Below, piece after piece: positions 25,204-33,797 of a stretch of DNA of 64,000 nt (position 1 is its first letter; each line of letters opens with the position of its first letter). The notes below the pieces were generated by a model. The model ran no database searches and was not told the origin of the DNA. It saw nothing but the letters and a program-made list of their open reading frames with translations. The stretch spans positions 62,001 to 126,000 of the forward strand of contig CAZVJY010000006.1 of NCBI GenBank assembly GCA_964626685.1. Reading direction: 5' to 3'. Origin of the DNA: RGEC01 sp964626685. Lineage in GTDB: Bacteria; Bacteroidota; Bacteroidia; NS11-12g; UBA955. The position numbers were made by a program, and so were the translations under genes.

Positions 25204-25231
25204 ATTTTTTGATTGACCGTTATTTCCAAAG

Positions 25232-27715
25232 ATGAAGAACCTCGTTATTGTTGAGTCACCGGCTAAAGCCAAAACTATTGAAAAATACCTGGGCAGTGGA
25301 TACACCGTTACCTCAAGTATGGGGCATATCCGCGATTTAAGTCGCGGAGACAATGCCATAGATATCAAAAATGGCTTTAAGCCCAAATACGAGATTGATC
25401 CGGATAAGAAAGAACTGGTTAAAAAACTGAAAAAATTGGCTCAGGAAGCCGATGTGGTATGGCTGGCAACGGACGAAGACCGCGAAGGAGAAGCCATCAG
25501 TTGGCATTTATTTGATACACTTGGCCTTAAAGAAGAAAATACCAAGCGGATTGTTTTTAATGAAATAACAAAGCCGGCTATTTTGAAGGCAGTAGAACAT
25601 CCGCGTACCATAGATAAATATTTGGTTGACGCCCAACAGGCTCGCCGTGTACTTGACCGTCTGGTAGGTTTTGAACTTTCACCCATCCTGTGGCGCAGGG
25701 TAAGCAGGGGTCTGTCTGCCGGTCGTGTGCAGTCTGTGGCTGTTCGTCTCATTGTAGAACGGGAGAGGGAGATTCATGCCTTTGAGAGTCGATCGGAATT
25801 TAAAATTACAGCCCTGTTTACCACAAAGGAGGGTAAAACCCTGAAGGCCGAATTGAATAAAAAATTCAGTTCTGAGCAGGAAGCGGTATCTTTTCTGAAT
25901 CAGGTACAGCCGGCCTCGTTCAAGGTGCTTAACACAGAAGTTAAACCCACACACAGAAACCCGGCGCCGCCGTTTACTACGAGTACACTGCAACAGGAAG
26001 CCTCACGCAAATTGGGATATGATGTATCCAAAACCATGTCGCTGGCCCAGCGCCTGTATGAAAATGGCCACATAACCTACATGCGTACGGATTCGGTAAA
26101 TCTCAGTCAGCTGGCAACGGCTGCAGCCAAAGACCAGATTACGGCCATGTTTGGTGCTGAATACAGCCAGTTTCGAAAATTTAGCAACAAAAACGAAAGT
26201 GCCCAGGAAGCGCACGAAGCCATACGTCCTACCTATTTCGATAAAACAGCTGCCGGTGATGATCCTCAGCAGAAAAAACTGTATGATCTAATTTGGAAAA
26301 GGGCAGTAGCCTCGCAAATGAAAACCGCCGACCTGGAGAAAACCACCATCAGCATTGGAAATTCAGCCAACGGTGAAATTTTTATTGCCGAAGGCGAAGT
26401 GATTAAATTCGATGGCTTTCTGAGGCTCTACATGGAAAGCAACGATGACGATGATGAAAAGGATGAAGAAGGCGTGTTGCCCCGTGTGAACATCAATGAC
26501 GGGCTGAACTACAGTGAAATTAAGGCTGAAGAGAAATTCAGCCGCCCTGCAGCACGATACTCAGAGGCAGCACTCGTGAAAAAGCTGGAAGAACTCGGTA
26601 TAGGACGCCCATCTACCTATGCACCGACCATCAGTACAATTCAGAAACGGGGTTACGTAACGACGGAATCCCGCGATGGCAAAACCCGCGATTATGTTTC
26701 GGTTTTGTTGAATAAAACAGGCATCAGCCGGGCAGTAAAAACCGAAAACTATGGTGCCGAAAAGAAAAAACTGTTCCCCACAGACATGGGAATGCTCGTA
26801 ACCGATTTTCTGCTGCAGCACTTTGATCAGATTATGGATTACGGTTTTACCGCATCCGTAGAAAAAGAATTTGATGAAATTGCAGATGGTAACATGGGCT
26901 GGCAGGATATGCTGCAAACCTTTTATGATCCGTTTGCAGAAAACATCCAGCGTGCCAAGGAAACAGCCACTTTTGTTACGGGTGAGAGGATTTTGGGTCA
27001 GGACCCGCAATCCGGAAGAACAGTGCTTGTACGACTCGGGCAATATGGTCCAATGGTGCAAATCGGTGCCCGCGATGATGGTCAACCCCAGCGCTTTGCC
27101 AGTATTCCACGGGGTATGACCATGGAAAATATTTCACTGGAGGAAGCGCTGAAATTGTTTGAATTGCCCAAAAAAATGGTGCTTTCAAACGGAACTGAAG
27201 TTACTATAGCCGTGGGACGCTATGGTCCTTTCATGAAGGTAGGTGAAAAGTTTCACAGCCTCCCAAAAAACCAGGATTTGATTGCGTTTTCTGTGGAAGA
27301 TGCAGAAGCCTTCCTTCAAACTCTGGCAAATGAGCCTCAGTTTCCGATGGAAATTGGAGAATATGACGGTCAAAAACTCTCCGTGAATAAAGGCCGTTTT
27401 GGGCCCTATATCAAGTTTGGTGAACTGTTTGTAAGTCTGCCTAAAGGAAGCAACCCCGCTGCTTTTACATTGCAAGAGGCTATCCCGCTCATCGAAGCAA
27501 AAAAAGAAGGGGAGAAGGCCAAAATTATCAAAGCCTTTGACCAGGATAAAACCCTGCAAATTGTTAAAGGACAATACGGTCCTTACATCAGCCACGGTAA
27601 GAAAAATGTAAAGATTCCTTCAGGCAAAAACCCCGAAGACCTTACCTATGAAGAGGTGATGGATCTGGTGAAAAACGCACCGGATAAAAAGCCTGCAGCG
27701 CGCAGGAAAAAGTAA
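25232..27715 (+). CDS. topA: DNA topoisomerase I (type IA)
   Basis: 827 residues. Toprim domain with IVESPAKAKTIEKYLG at the start and the acidic triad in WLATDEDREGEAISWH near residue 78; the catalytic tyrosine lies in ITYMRTDSVNLS near 285; ELGIGRPSTYAPTI follows. The C-terminus has no Cys4 zinc fingers but four glycine/aromatic repeats of the type GRYGPFMKVGE, GRFGPYIKFGE and GQYGPYISHGK, typical of Bacteroidota enzymes. It relaxes negative supercoils by single-strand passage. An acidic insert DDDDEKDEEG near residue 407 is a variable loop. Likely monocistronic. Confidence 0.96.
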   Translation: MKNLVIVESPAKAKTIEKYLGSGYTVTSSMGHIRDLSRGDNAIDIKNGFKPKYEIDPDKKELVKKLKKLAQEADVVWLATDEDREGEAISWHLFDTLGLKEENTKRIVFNEITKPAILKAVEHPRTIDKYLVDAQQARRVLDRLVGFELSPILWRRVSRGLSAGRVQSVAVRLIVEREREIHAFESRSEFKITALFTTKEGKTLKAELNKKFSSEQEAVSFLNQVQPASFKVLNTEVKPTHRNPAPPFTTSTLQQEASRKLGYDVSKTMSLAQRLYENGHITYMRTDSVNLSQLATAAAKDQITAMFGAEYSQFRKFSNKNESAQEAHEAIRPTYFDKTAAGDDPQQKKLYDLIWKRAVASQMKTADLEKTTISIGNSANGEIFIAEGEVIKFDGFLRLYMESNDDDDEKDEEGVLPRVNINDGLNYSEIKAEEKFSRPAARYSEAALVKKLEELGIGRPSTYAPTISTIQKRGYVTTESRDGKTRDYVSVLLNKTGISRAVKTENYGAEKKKLFPTDMGMLVTDFLLQHFDQIMDYGFTASVEKEFDEIADGNMGWQDMLQTFYDPFAENIQRAKETATFVTGERILGQDPQSGRTVLVRLGQYGPMVQIGARDDGQPQRFASIPRGMTMENISLEEALKLFELPKKMVLSNGTEVTIAVGRYGPFMKVGEKFHSLPKNQDLIAFSVEDAEAFLQTLANEPQFPMEIGEYDGQKLSVNKGRFGPYIKFGELFVSLPKGSNPAAFTLQEAIPLIEAKKEGEKAKIIKAFDQDKTLQIVKGQYGPYISHGKKNVKIPSGKNPEDLTYEEVMDLVKNAPDKKPAARRKK

Positions 27716-28043
27716 AGGTTGGGTTGGCAATCTTTTAAAGGCTTGTCGGGCAACGAAGCGTAATAGCCATTAGTTTATTGGTTTGTCTGCAACTATGCTT
27801 TTTACCTCATCGTTGCTTCGAATAGAGATCTCCGGTCAGGAGGGGTAAGGGAAAACCAAATTATAATTTTACATGCGCGGCTAAAATTTGGCTTGTGAGG
27901 CAATATTTCTTTTTCCCCGCTTGGCACGATTTTCAGCGCGCGGAGGGCTTCGCAGCCTGAAACAAAGTGGAAGGTGACAACCGGCAAGAGGCCCGGGGTG
28001 GCTTGAGCAGGGCAAGGTGCCTTAAATCGTGACAGCCTTTTTG

Positions 28044-28070
28044 GTTACTTTTTGGGTGCCAAAAAGTGAC
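28044..28070. repeat. Inverted repeat GTTACTTTTTGG / CCAAAAAGTGAC
   Basis: Twelve-base arms with one mismatch (G-U in RNA) around a 3-base loop, in the topA downstream region. The 5-base T and A runs are inside the stem, so it is not a classical terminator; it resembles a dispersed intergenic hairpin. Confidence 0.6.
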
Positions 28071-28116
28071 AGAAGATGATAAAAATATGTATGACCGGTT
28101 TATGCGACACCACTGT

Positions 28117-28135
28117 GCCTGGGTTAAGCCCAGGC
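28117..28135. repeat. GC-rich hairpin GCCTGGG-N5-CCCAGGC
   Basis: Perfect 7-base arms with a 5-base loop. It lies 35 bases upstream of the -7 box of the next gene and has no following T run, so termination is unlikely. Confidence 0.5.
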
Positions 28136-28190
28136 GCAACCCCATTTGCATTTCTTTCCCAAAATTCCGTATATTTGATTGTTGAGTCGC

Positions 28191-29114
28191 ATGATTTCGG
28201 AATCTGAACTGAAAGCCATGTTATACCTGCTGGACGATACCGATGAGCAGGTGGTAAATACCGTTTCGGGCCGACTGTTGTCCGAGGGTACCCAGATATT
28301 GCCTGTTCTGGAAGAATACTGGCTTTCCAATCAGGATCCGCTGCGAGCCAACCGTATTGAGCAAATCATCCGAAACATTCAAAATAAAGACCTGTCAGCA
28401 GGATTTGATGAATGGTTGAAGTCCAGAGAAAAATCCCTGCTGCAAGCCTGTTTGCTAGTAAGCAAGATTCATTATCCTGGACTGGATGAATCGCTCGTAG
28501 TGAACTTTGTGGAGAAGATGAGGCTGGATGCCTGGATGTCGCTGTATAACGCTTCCAATCCCCACGATAAAATCAGCATTCTCAACCACATTTTTTTTGA
28601 ACGCTACAATTTCAAAGGAAATTCAAACGATTACCACAACCCTGATAATTCGCTCATAAACAGGGTTATTGAAACCCGGTCCGGAAATCCGATTTCATTA
28701 TGCAACCTCTATGCAATTGTAGCTCAGAAATTAGGCCTGCCCGTATTTGGGGTGAATTTGCCACAGCATTTCGTGCTTGCATATTGCGATGATACGCATA
28801 TGGAGCCGGTTATCCCTTTTCAGGCACCTCCTTTTCTCAAAAGAGACGATTACGGACAGGTTTTGTTTTACATCAATCCGTTTAGCCGCGGACAAATCTT
28901 TTTACATAAAAATATAAAAGAATTTCTTCAGGTAATTAAAGTAGAAGCACAGCCAACATTTTTTGATACTTGCCCAACAGTTGAAATTTTGAGGCGAATG
29001 CTGCGAAACCTGCACTATGCCTACCAAAAAGCCTATGATGATGACCGCGCAAAACTGGTGTCTTTTTACATGAAAAAACTGGGTATGACAGACGAAAGCA
29101 ATTCAGAAGAATAG
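28191..29114 (+). CDS. SirB1 / transglutaminase-like family protein
   Basis: 307 residues from the ATG at 28191; an in-frame TTG at 28179 is too close to the -7 box (28170-28177). An N-terminal helical part (about 1-95) resembles HEAT-type repeats; the Transglut_core2 region at about 95-260 contains the diagnostic SGNPISLCNLYAIVAQKLGL (with the conserved Cys) and GVNLPQHFVLAY (with the conserved His). SirB1-type proteins are cytoplasmic and of unknown activity; the Cys/His pair suggests a papain-like fold. A short ORF-free gap separates it from the E2 gene. Confidence 0.82.
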   Translation: MISESELKAMLYLLDDTDEQVVNTVSGRLLSEGTQILPVLEEYWLSNQDPLRANRIEQIIRNIQNKDLSAGFDEWLKSREKSLLQACLLVSKIHYPGLDESLVVNFVEKMRLDAWMSLYNASNPHDKISILNHIFFERYNFKGNSNDYHNPDNSLINRVIETRSGNPISLCNLYAIVAQKLGLPVFGVNLPQHFVLAYCDDTHMEPVIPFQAPPFLKRDDYGQVLFYINPFSRGQIFLHKNIKEFLQVIKVEAQPTFFDTCPTVEILRRMLRNLHYAYQKAYDDDRAKLVSFYMKKLGMTDESNSEE

Positions 29115-29175
29115 CATTCCACTGCTGAAATTTGCAGATACCCCTAAAAACACCGAATTTTGCCGCTCTTTATAT

Positions 29176-30513
29176 ATGGCAGAAAAACCTATCCTGATGC
29201 CCAAAATGGGCGAAAGTATTGCCGAAGCAACCATAATTCGCTGGCTTAAAAATGAGGGTGATAAGGTTGAAAAAGACGAACCCATTGTAGAAATTGCTAC
29301 TGATAAGGTAGATAGTGAAATACCCAGCACCGAAGCCGGTATCCTTGTAAAACAGCTTTACAAGGACGGTCAGGTGGTGAAAGTGGGTGAGCCTGTTGCC
29401 ATGATTGCCACCGATGGGGCTGCAGTTTCATCGCCTGCTCCCGTCGCTGCGCCTGCCGCTCAGCCCACGCCTGTGGCAGAAGTAGAAAAGACCATCGAAA
29501 CCGCTGTAAAGATTACCCAGCCAGAAAGACCGGCTGCTGTTACTTCAGGCGGAGATCGTTTTTACTCACCCCTGGTGCTGAACATTGCACGCACCGAAGG
29601 TATCGGAATGGAAGAACTGGAGCGTATTCCCGGTAGCGGTAAAGAAGGCCGTGTTACCAAAGCGGATATTTTGGCGTATGTACAAAACCGCGGTGCTGCT
29701 CCGGCCACTGCTGCAGTGGTAACCCCTGCCGCGCCGGTGTCTCAGCCTGTTGTAGCCAAATCAGAAACTGAAAAGCCTGCTCCCGCGGCCGTTTCGCTGG
29801 GTACTGGTGATGAACTCATAGAAATGGACCGCGTACGCAAACTCATTGCCGATCACATGGTAATGAGCAAACGCACCAGTCCCCATGTTACCAGCTTTGT
29901 GGAAGCCGATGTTACAAACCTTGTAAACTGGCGCAACAAGGTGAAAGACAGCTTCAAAAAACGCGAAGGCGAAAACATCACCTTCACGCCTGTATTTGTG
30001 TGGGCCATTGCCAAAGCCATCAAGGATTTTCCGATGATCAATGTTTCCGTAGACGGCGACAAAATCATCAAAAAGAAAAATATCAATATTGGGATGGCTG
30101 TGGCACAGCAAAACGGAAATCTGATTGTGCCCGTTATCAAAAATTCAGATACCATGAACCTGTTGGGCATCACCCGTGTGGTAAATGATCTTGCCAACAG
30201 AGCCCGTGTAAATAAGCTTACCCCCGATGAGATTCAGGGTGGCACCTACACTGTAACCAATGTGGGTTCTTTTGGCAATGTGATGGGAACTCCCGTTATC
30301 AACCAGCCACAAGTGGCCATTATGGCTATCGGTGCTATCCGCAAAAAGCCCGCCGTTATTGAAACTGAATACGGCGATGTGATTGCCATACGCCACATGA
30401 TGTTCCTAAGCCACAGCTACGACCACCGTGTAGTAGACGGCGCACTCGGAGGCATGTTTGTTCGCAGGGTTGCCGATTATCTCGAACAGTGGGATCCTGA
30501 AACTGAAATTTAA
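29176..30513 (+). CDS. 2-oxoacid dehydrogenase complex E2 (dihydrolipoamide acyltransferase)
   Basis: 445 residues in standard order: one lipoyl domain (3-78) with the lipoylated lysine in EIATDKVDSEIPS near residue 44; an Ala/Pro/Val linker; the peripheral subunit-binding domain at about 127-165 (SPLVLNIARTEG...GKEGRVTKADILAYV); a second linker; and the catalytic domain at about 212-445 with the active site SYDHRVVDGALGG. It transfers the acyl group to CoA in a pyruvate, branched-chain or 2-oxoglutarate complex; the lack of E1 genes nearby leaves the substrate open. Promoter: TTTG at 29131-29134, 20 bases, GAATTTTG at 29155-29162. LipB in this window would supply its octanoyl group. Confidence 0.93.
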   Translation: MAEKPILMPKMGESIAEATIIRWLKNEGDKVEKDEPIVEIATDKVDSEIPSTEAGILVKQLYKDGQVVKVGEPVAMIATDGAAVSSPAPVAAPAAQPTPVAEVEKTIETAVKITQPERPAAVTSGGDRFYSPLVLNIARTEGIGMEELERIPGSGKEGRVTKADILAYVQNRGAAPATAAVVTPAAPVSQPVVAKSETEKPAPAAVSLGTGDELIEMDRVRKLIADHMVMSKRTSPHVTSFVEADVTNLVNWRNKVKDSFKKREGENITFTPVFVWAIAKAIKDFPMINVSVDGDKIIKKKNINIGMAVAQQNGNLIVPVIKNSDTMNLLGITRVVNDLANRARVNKLTPDEIQGGTYTVTNVGSFGNVMGTPVINQPQVAIMAIGAIRKKPAVIETEYGDVIAIRHMMFLSHSYDHRVVDGALGGMFVRRVADYLEQWDPETEI

Positions 30514-30516
30514 CCG

Positions 30517-30544
30517 GTTTCAGACTTTAGGGCTGAAACTTTTT
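30517..30544 (+). terminator. Rho-independent terminator-like hairpin after the E2 gene
   Basis: GTTTCAG (30517-30523) and CTGAAAC (30533-30539) form a 7-base stem with a 9-base loop, followed by five T residues. It ends two bases before the ATG of the next gene, so it could act as an attenuator for that gene. Confidence 0.6.
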
Positions 30545-30546
30545 CC

Positions 30547-31026
30547 ATGGAAGAGAAACTGTTAAAACTGGCCCGCATCACAGCATGGCTCCTGCTGATG
30601 TTAAATTCAGTTTACATCCTTGATGAGTTTCTGAATCCTAAAACCATCACCACCGTCTGTGTTGAGGCCTATCAAAGCAGATTGCCCGACGGACAAACTG
30701 TATCTACCATTGTGCTGGCTAACAGAGCAGAAGCAGAGGTAAACAAACAGGTAGTTTTACCAAAACCCGGACAGACTGTTGTGGCACACCTTACCCCTTG
30801 GTTTGGTGGATTGAAGGCGGTCTCCTATGAATTTTACGATATGACAAGCGCATTGCAGGTACAAATCATTGGCGATCCCGATTCACCTAGAACCATGATG
30901 CTGGTGGTCTCTGGAATTCTGTTTTTAATATGTATTGTAACCCTAACGGCTAGGTATGAATTTGCAGTTGGAACGATTATCTTCGGTATAATCCTTGCCG
31001 GGGCGCGTTTTTGGGTATTGAAATAG
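30547..31026 (+). CDS. Hypothetical membrane protein
   Basis: 159 residues with three predicted helices: one near the start (about 10-27, ITAWLLLMLNSVYILDEF) and two at the end (about 119-137 and 138-156), with a loop of about 90 residues of mixed beta character between them. I recognise no family. It sits between the E2 gene and a GT39-like membrane protein, 12 bases upstream of the latter, so the two are probably co-transcribed. Confidence 0.6.
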   Translation: MEEKLLKLARITAWLLLMLNSVYILDEFLNPKTITTVCVEAYQSRLPDGQTVSTIVLANRAEAEVNKQVVLPKPGQTVVAHLTPWFGGLKAVSYEFYDMTSALQVQIIGDPDSPRTMMLVVSGILFLICIVTLTARYEFAVGTIIFGIILAGARFWVLK

Positions 31027-31038
31027 TAATTTGGCAAT

Positions 31039-32286
31039 ATGAAACAGCGGCTTATGGCATTATGGGAAATGATCAGGCGATATCCGTTGTATCAAATTTA
31101 TCTTTTGTTGCTGTTGCTGGCTTTTGGCAAACAGTGTTTCTATCCCGCCGAACTGGTGGATTCCGGTGAATACAGAAATGCTACCGTAAATTTACTTGCC
31201 GGAAACGGCTGGAGCGCCTGTTTACCTGCTGATTTATGCGATCAGCTGAGCCTGCCCGAAACACGACGCACGCCGGGTTATCCCATTTTGATTGTCATTA
31301 CCGGCTTTACCGGGATTTTACTGTTGATTCAAACAATACTGGCTGCCTGCATTCCTTTTCTGATGCATAAGTTGCTGGTAAAAATGGGGAAGGAGTCATG
31401 TTTTAAAATGGCAATGCTGCTACTGTTGCTGTATCCGCTGCAGTATTATTATTCTGCCATGCTTATGCCCGAAATACTATGTCAGGTGCTGGTTTTGTGT
31501 CTAGTTATCGCATGGATAGAAATGCGCTGGATTCGGGTTTCCATCCTGATGACGTTGCTATTATTGCTAAAACCGGTTTTTATGCCATGGGCATGGCTTG
31601 TGTTGGTCGCGAAGTTTTGGATTAAAAACAAACAACGAACATGGCTGGTGATGCCCATAGCGACCGTTTTCCTTGTCTCTTGGCTTAATTTCAGGCAAAC
31701 AGGGCTAATACATTACACATCCATGCCGGTAACCAATGCCTTTGAATACAATATCCGTAATTTGGTTAACGACCCGTCTGCTGAAGTTTATTATCACGCT
31801 GCAGCATTGAAAATGGATAGCATGGATTTTCCGGAGAAATACCATTTTATGCAGACTGAAACGCAACGGTCCATCAGATTGTCACCGTTTAAATATGCTT
31901 ATTTGCATATTTTGGGCGCGTTTAAGGCACTCATAGATCCAGGGAGGTATGATTTTGTGGCTTTCTTTCGTTTGCCACAGGGGAGCGGTTTTATGCAAAA
32001 TTCTGGTGGAGGAGTGTGGGCTTCACAGCCCACACTGATATGGATTTATATTATTCTCTTTGCGTTGCTGGCATTTATCAAATCAAGCCTTACGGTTTTT
32101 GCTACAATTAAACCCATACAACATAAATGGATTTTGTTGTTTCCGGTGCTATACAGCTTGCTGATTGTGGGCCCGGTGGGAAGCGCCCGCTACCTGTTGC
32201 CTGTCATGCCCATCATGATTATACTCGCCGCCTTCGGCTGGAATTCTTTATTTAACAAAAAATATGAAAGTACTGCTGCTCAGTGA
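31039..32286 (+). CDS. GT39/ArnT-like polytopic membrane protein, probable glycosyltransferase
   Basis: 415 residues with about nine or ten membrane helices. The first large loop, VDSGEYRNATVNLLAGNGW at about residues 39-57 followed by RRTPGYPILI, has the Asp/Glu plus 'A-x-N-L-L-x-G-x-G' pattern of undecaprenyl-phosphate-sugar-dependent GT39-type enzymes. Such proteins transfer a sugar to lipid A, a protein or a glycan on the periplasmic side. Overlaps the downstream phosphoesterase gene by 23 bases, so both are on one mRNA. Acceptor unknown. Confidence 0.7.
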   Translation: MKQRLMALWEMIRRYPLYQIYLLLLLLAFGKQCFYPAELVDSGEYRNATVNLLAGNGWSACLPADLCDQLSLPETRRTPGYPILIVITGFTGILLLIQTILAACIPFLMHKLLVKMGKESCFKMAMLLLLLYPLQYYYSAMLMPEILCQVLVLCLVIAWIEMRWIRVSILMTLLLLLKPVFMPWAWLVLVAKFWIKNKQRTWLVMPIATVFLVSWLNFRQTGLIHYTSMPVTNAFEYNIRNLVNDPSAEVYYHAAALKMDSMDFPEKYHFMQTETQRSIRLSPFKYAYLHILGAFKALIDPGRYDFVAFFRLPQGSGFMQNSGGGVWASQPTLIWIYIILFALLAFIKSSLTVFATIKPIQHKWILLFPVLYSLLIVGPVGSARYLLPVMPIMIILAAFGWNSLFNKKYESTAAQ

Positions 32287-32779
32287 CAACCACGGTTGGG
32301 TTGATGAAGGAATCCTCAAGTATTGCGCGGAAGCTGATGAAGTATGGCATGCCGGCGATTGGCTGAATACAGCTTTACTGAAGGAAGTTGAAAAGCTGGG
32401 TAAACCGGTTCGCGCCTGTTGGGGCAATGTGGATGGACAGGATCTTCGAAAAATATTTCCCGAACACAACAAGTTTACCGCCGAGGGTGTTACCGTCTGG
32501 ATTACGCACATTGCGGGAAAACCCGGCAGGTACAATCCCAAAATCACTTCACAGTTGTATGCCAATCCTCCCAAAATGCTGATTTGCGGACATTCACATA
32601 TCCTGAAAGTGGAACGCGATCCGGCCCTTAAAAACATGCTGTTTGTAAACCCGGGTAGTTGTGGCATACAGGGGTTTCACATCGTGCGAACAGCCCTGAG
32701 GTTTGAAATAAATCAGGGCAAAATTATAAACATGCAAGCTATTGAATTTGGTCCCAGAGTTCAAAAAATAACGGAATAA
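32264..32779 (+). CDS. YfcE-type calcineurin-like metallophosphoesterase
   Basis: 171 residues, complete for this family. Metal-binding motifs in order: LLSDNHGW (Asp-x-His), HAGDW, CWGNVDG (Gly-Asn-x-Asp), THIAGKPGRY, and CGHSHILKV, ending with NPGSCGIQGFH. These predict a cytoplasmic Mn/Ni-dependent phosphodiesterase of the MJ0936/YfcE group, with unknown physiological substrate. The start overlaps the upstream membrane protein by 23 bases. The gene is followed by the tRNA-Leu promoter. Confidence 0.92.
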   Translation: MKVLLLSDNHGWVDEGILKYCAEADEVWHAGDWLNTALLKEVEKLGKPVRACWGNVDGQDLRKIFPEHNKFTAEGVTVWITHIAGKPGRYNPKITSQLYANPPKMLICGHSHILKVERDPALKNMLFVNPGSCGIQGFHIVRTALRFEINQGKIINMQAIEFGPRVQKITE

Positions 32780-32835
32780 ATCATGATTACAGTGCAGAAA
32801 TTCAAGGTAAATCCGTATTTTTGCAATCCCACTTT

Positions 32836-32919
32836 GCCCGGGTGGCGGAATTGGTAGACGCGTTGGTCTCAAACACCAATGGGGTAACACTCGTGCCGGT
32901 TCGAGCCCGGCCCCGGGTA
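32836..32919 (+). tRNA. tRNA-Leu (anticodon CAA)
   Basis: An 84-base cloverleaf: acceptor stem GCCCGGG with CCCGGGT, whose first pair is G-U; D arm GCGGAATTGGTAGACGC; anticodon stem TTGGT/ACCAA with loop CTCAAAC, giving CAA (decodes UUG); a long class II variable arm as in Leu tRNAs; T arm with GGTTCGAGCCC; discriminator A73. The 3' CCA is not encoded. A -7 box TATTTTTG (32816-32823) lies 12 bases upstream. Confidence 0.95.
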
Positions 32920-32923
32920 CAAG

Positions 32924-32955
32924 AAAAAAAAGCCTTGCCAATCAAGGCTTTTTTT
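32924..32955 (+). terminator. Rho-independent terminator after tRNA-Leu
   Basis: AGCCTTG (32931-32937), 5-base loop, CAAGGCT (32943-32949), with A7 before and T7 overlapping and following the stem. The symmetric A and T runs make it usable from both strands. Confidence 0.85.
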
Positions 32956-32962
32956 ATGAAAT

Positions 32963-33796
32963 ATGGCCGAAAAAATCGCTGTCACCATTCCTGGTATTGA
33001 TGAATATGACATCCATGCACATCTGTTTTTGCCTGAAAAGGAAATAGATGTTCCCGTATTTATATTTTGCCATGGCTTTAAAGGATTTCGCGATTGGGGC
33101 TTCTTTCCCCGAATAGCCGATTATTTCTGCCCGGAGAATGTAGCCGTACTTACGTTCAATCATACTTTTAATGGCGTGGATGAGGCGCATCCCAACGATT
33201 TTGACCGCCTCGATTTATTTGAACAGCATACAGTTACCCGAGAGCTTGCCGAAATCAAAGCGGTCATCAGCTGGGTGCATTCTCAGGCTGAAACATTTGG
33301 CATCGATGCTGAACAGATTGTATTGGGAGGCCATAGTAGAGGTGGGGCCAATGCTATTGTCGCAGCTTCAATGGCAAAAAATATCAATAAAGTGGTGGCC
33401 TGGGCCCCCGTTGCGCACTATGCATCGATGTTTGCCAGTGCTGATTTGCAAAAATGGGAAAAGGAAGGCCATATAATGATTCCAAATACCCGTACAGGTC
33501 AGCAAATGCCACTGAATTATACTTACTGGAAAGATTTAATCACCAACGAGGAAAAATACAATGTGATGGAAGCCGCCGGGTCTTTGCAGATACCACTCTT
33601 ACTCATACATGGCATGGAAGATAAATCAGTACCAGTAGTGCATTCCGAAAAGTTGTATGATGAATGCTGGCATGCTTTCCTCGTGAAAATGGAAAACGCA
33701 GACCACACATTCAACACGCCGCACACTGCACCTATGGAGCTTTGTGATCAGACAGTTGAATTACTCAACAATACGTTGGACTTTATACTCGATTAA
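32963..33796 (+). CDS. Alpha/beta hydrolase, dienelactone-hydrolase-like
   Basis: 277 residues, cytoplasmic. The alpha/beta hydrolase triad can be placed: nucleophile in GGHSRGG near residue 118, acid in HGMEDKSVP near 216, and histidine in ENADHTFNTPH near 245; the oxyanion loop is FCHGFKGFRDWG near 35-46. The substrate is not predictable. Its ATG follows the tRNA terminator by seven bases, so it needs its own promoter, which I do not see clearly. A convergent neighbour begins one base after its stop. Confidence 0.82.
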   Translation: MAEKIAVTIPGIDEYDIHAHLFLPEKEIDVPVFIFCHGFKGFRDWGFFPRIADYFCPENVAVLTFNHTFNGVDEAHPNDFDRLDLFEQHTVTRELAEIKAVISWVHSQAETFGIDAEQIVLGGHSRGGANAIVAASMAKNINKVVAWAPVAHYASMFASADLQKWEKEGHIMIPNTRTGQQMPLNYTYWKDLITNEEKYNVMEAAGSLQIPLLLIHGMEDKSVPVVHSEKLYDECWHAFLVKMENADHTFNTPHTAPMELCDQTVELLNNTLDFILD

Positions 33797-33797
33797 A

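Larger units (their letters stand above)
27716..28190. other. Long intergenic region with hairpins, no gene recognised
   Basis: 475 bases between topA and the SirB1-like gene with no credible coding frame; short open frames on the minus strand lack a start context and any recognisable protein signal. It contains two strong inverted repeats (28044-28070 and 28117-28135) and locally higher GC (about 27900-28035). The promoter of the downstream gene, TATATTTG at 28170-28177, marks its right end. From memory, pieces resembling 27940-28070 recur between genes in other Bacteroidota genomes, which would make this a dispersed repeat; that cannot be checked here. Confidence 0.5.

Noticed and set aside
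26561..27085. Minus-strand open frame of 174 codons within topA
   Set aside because: Antisense to conserved topoisomerase sequence; no start context or family match.
27921..27940. Possible sigma-54 promoter (TGGCAC...TCAGC)
   Set aside because: The -12 element TTGC is absent and no correctly placed gene follows.
27802..28151. Two short minus-strand frames in the topA downstream gap
   Set aside because: No promoter or plausible start; the hairpin repeats run through them, which fits non-coding DNA.
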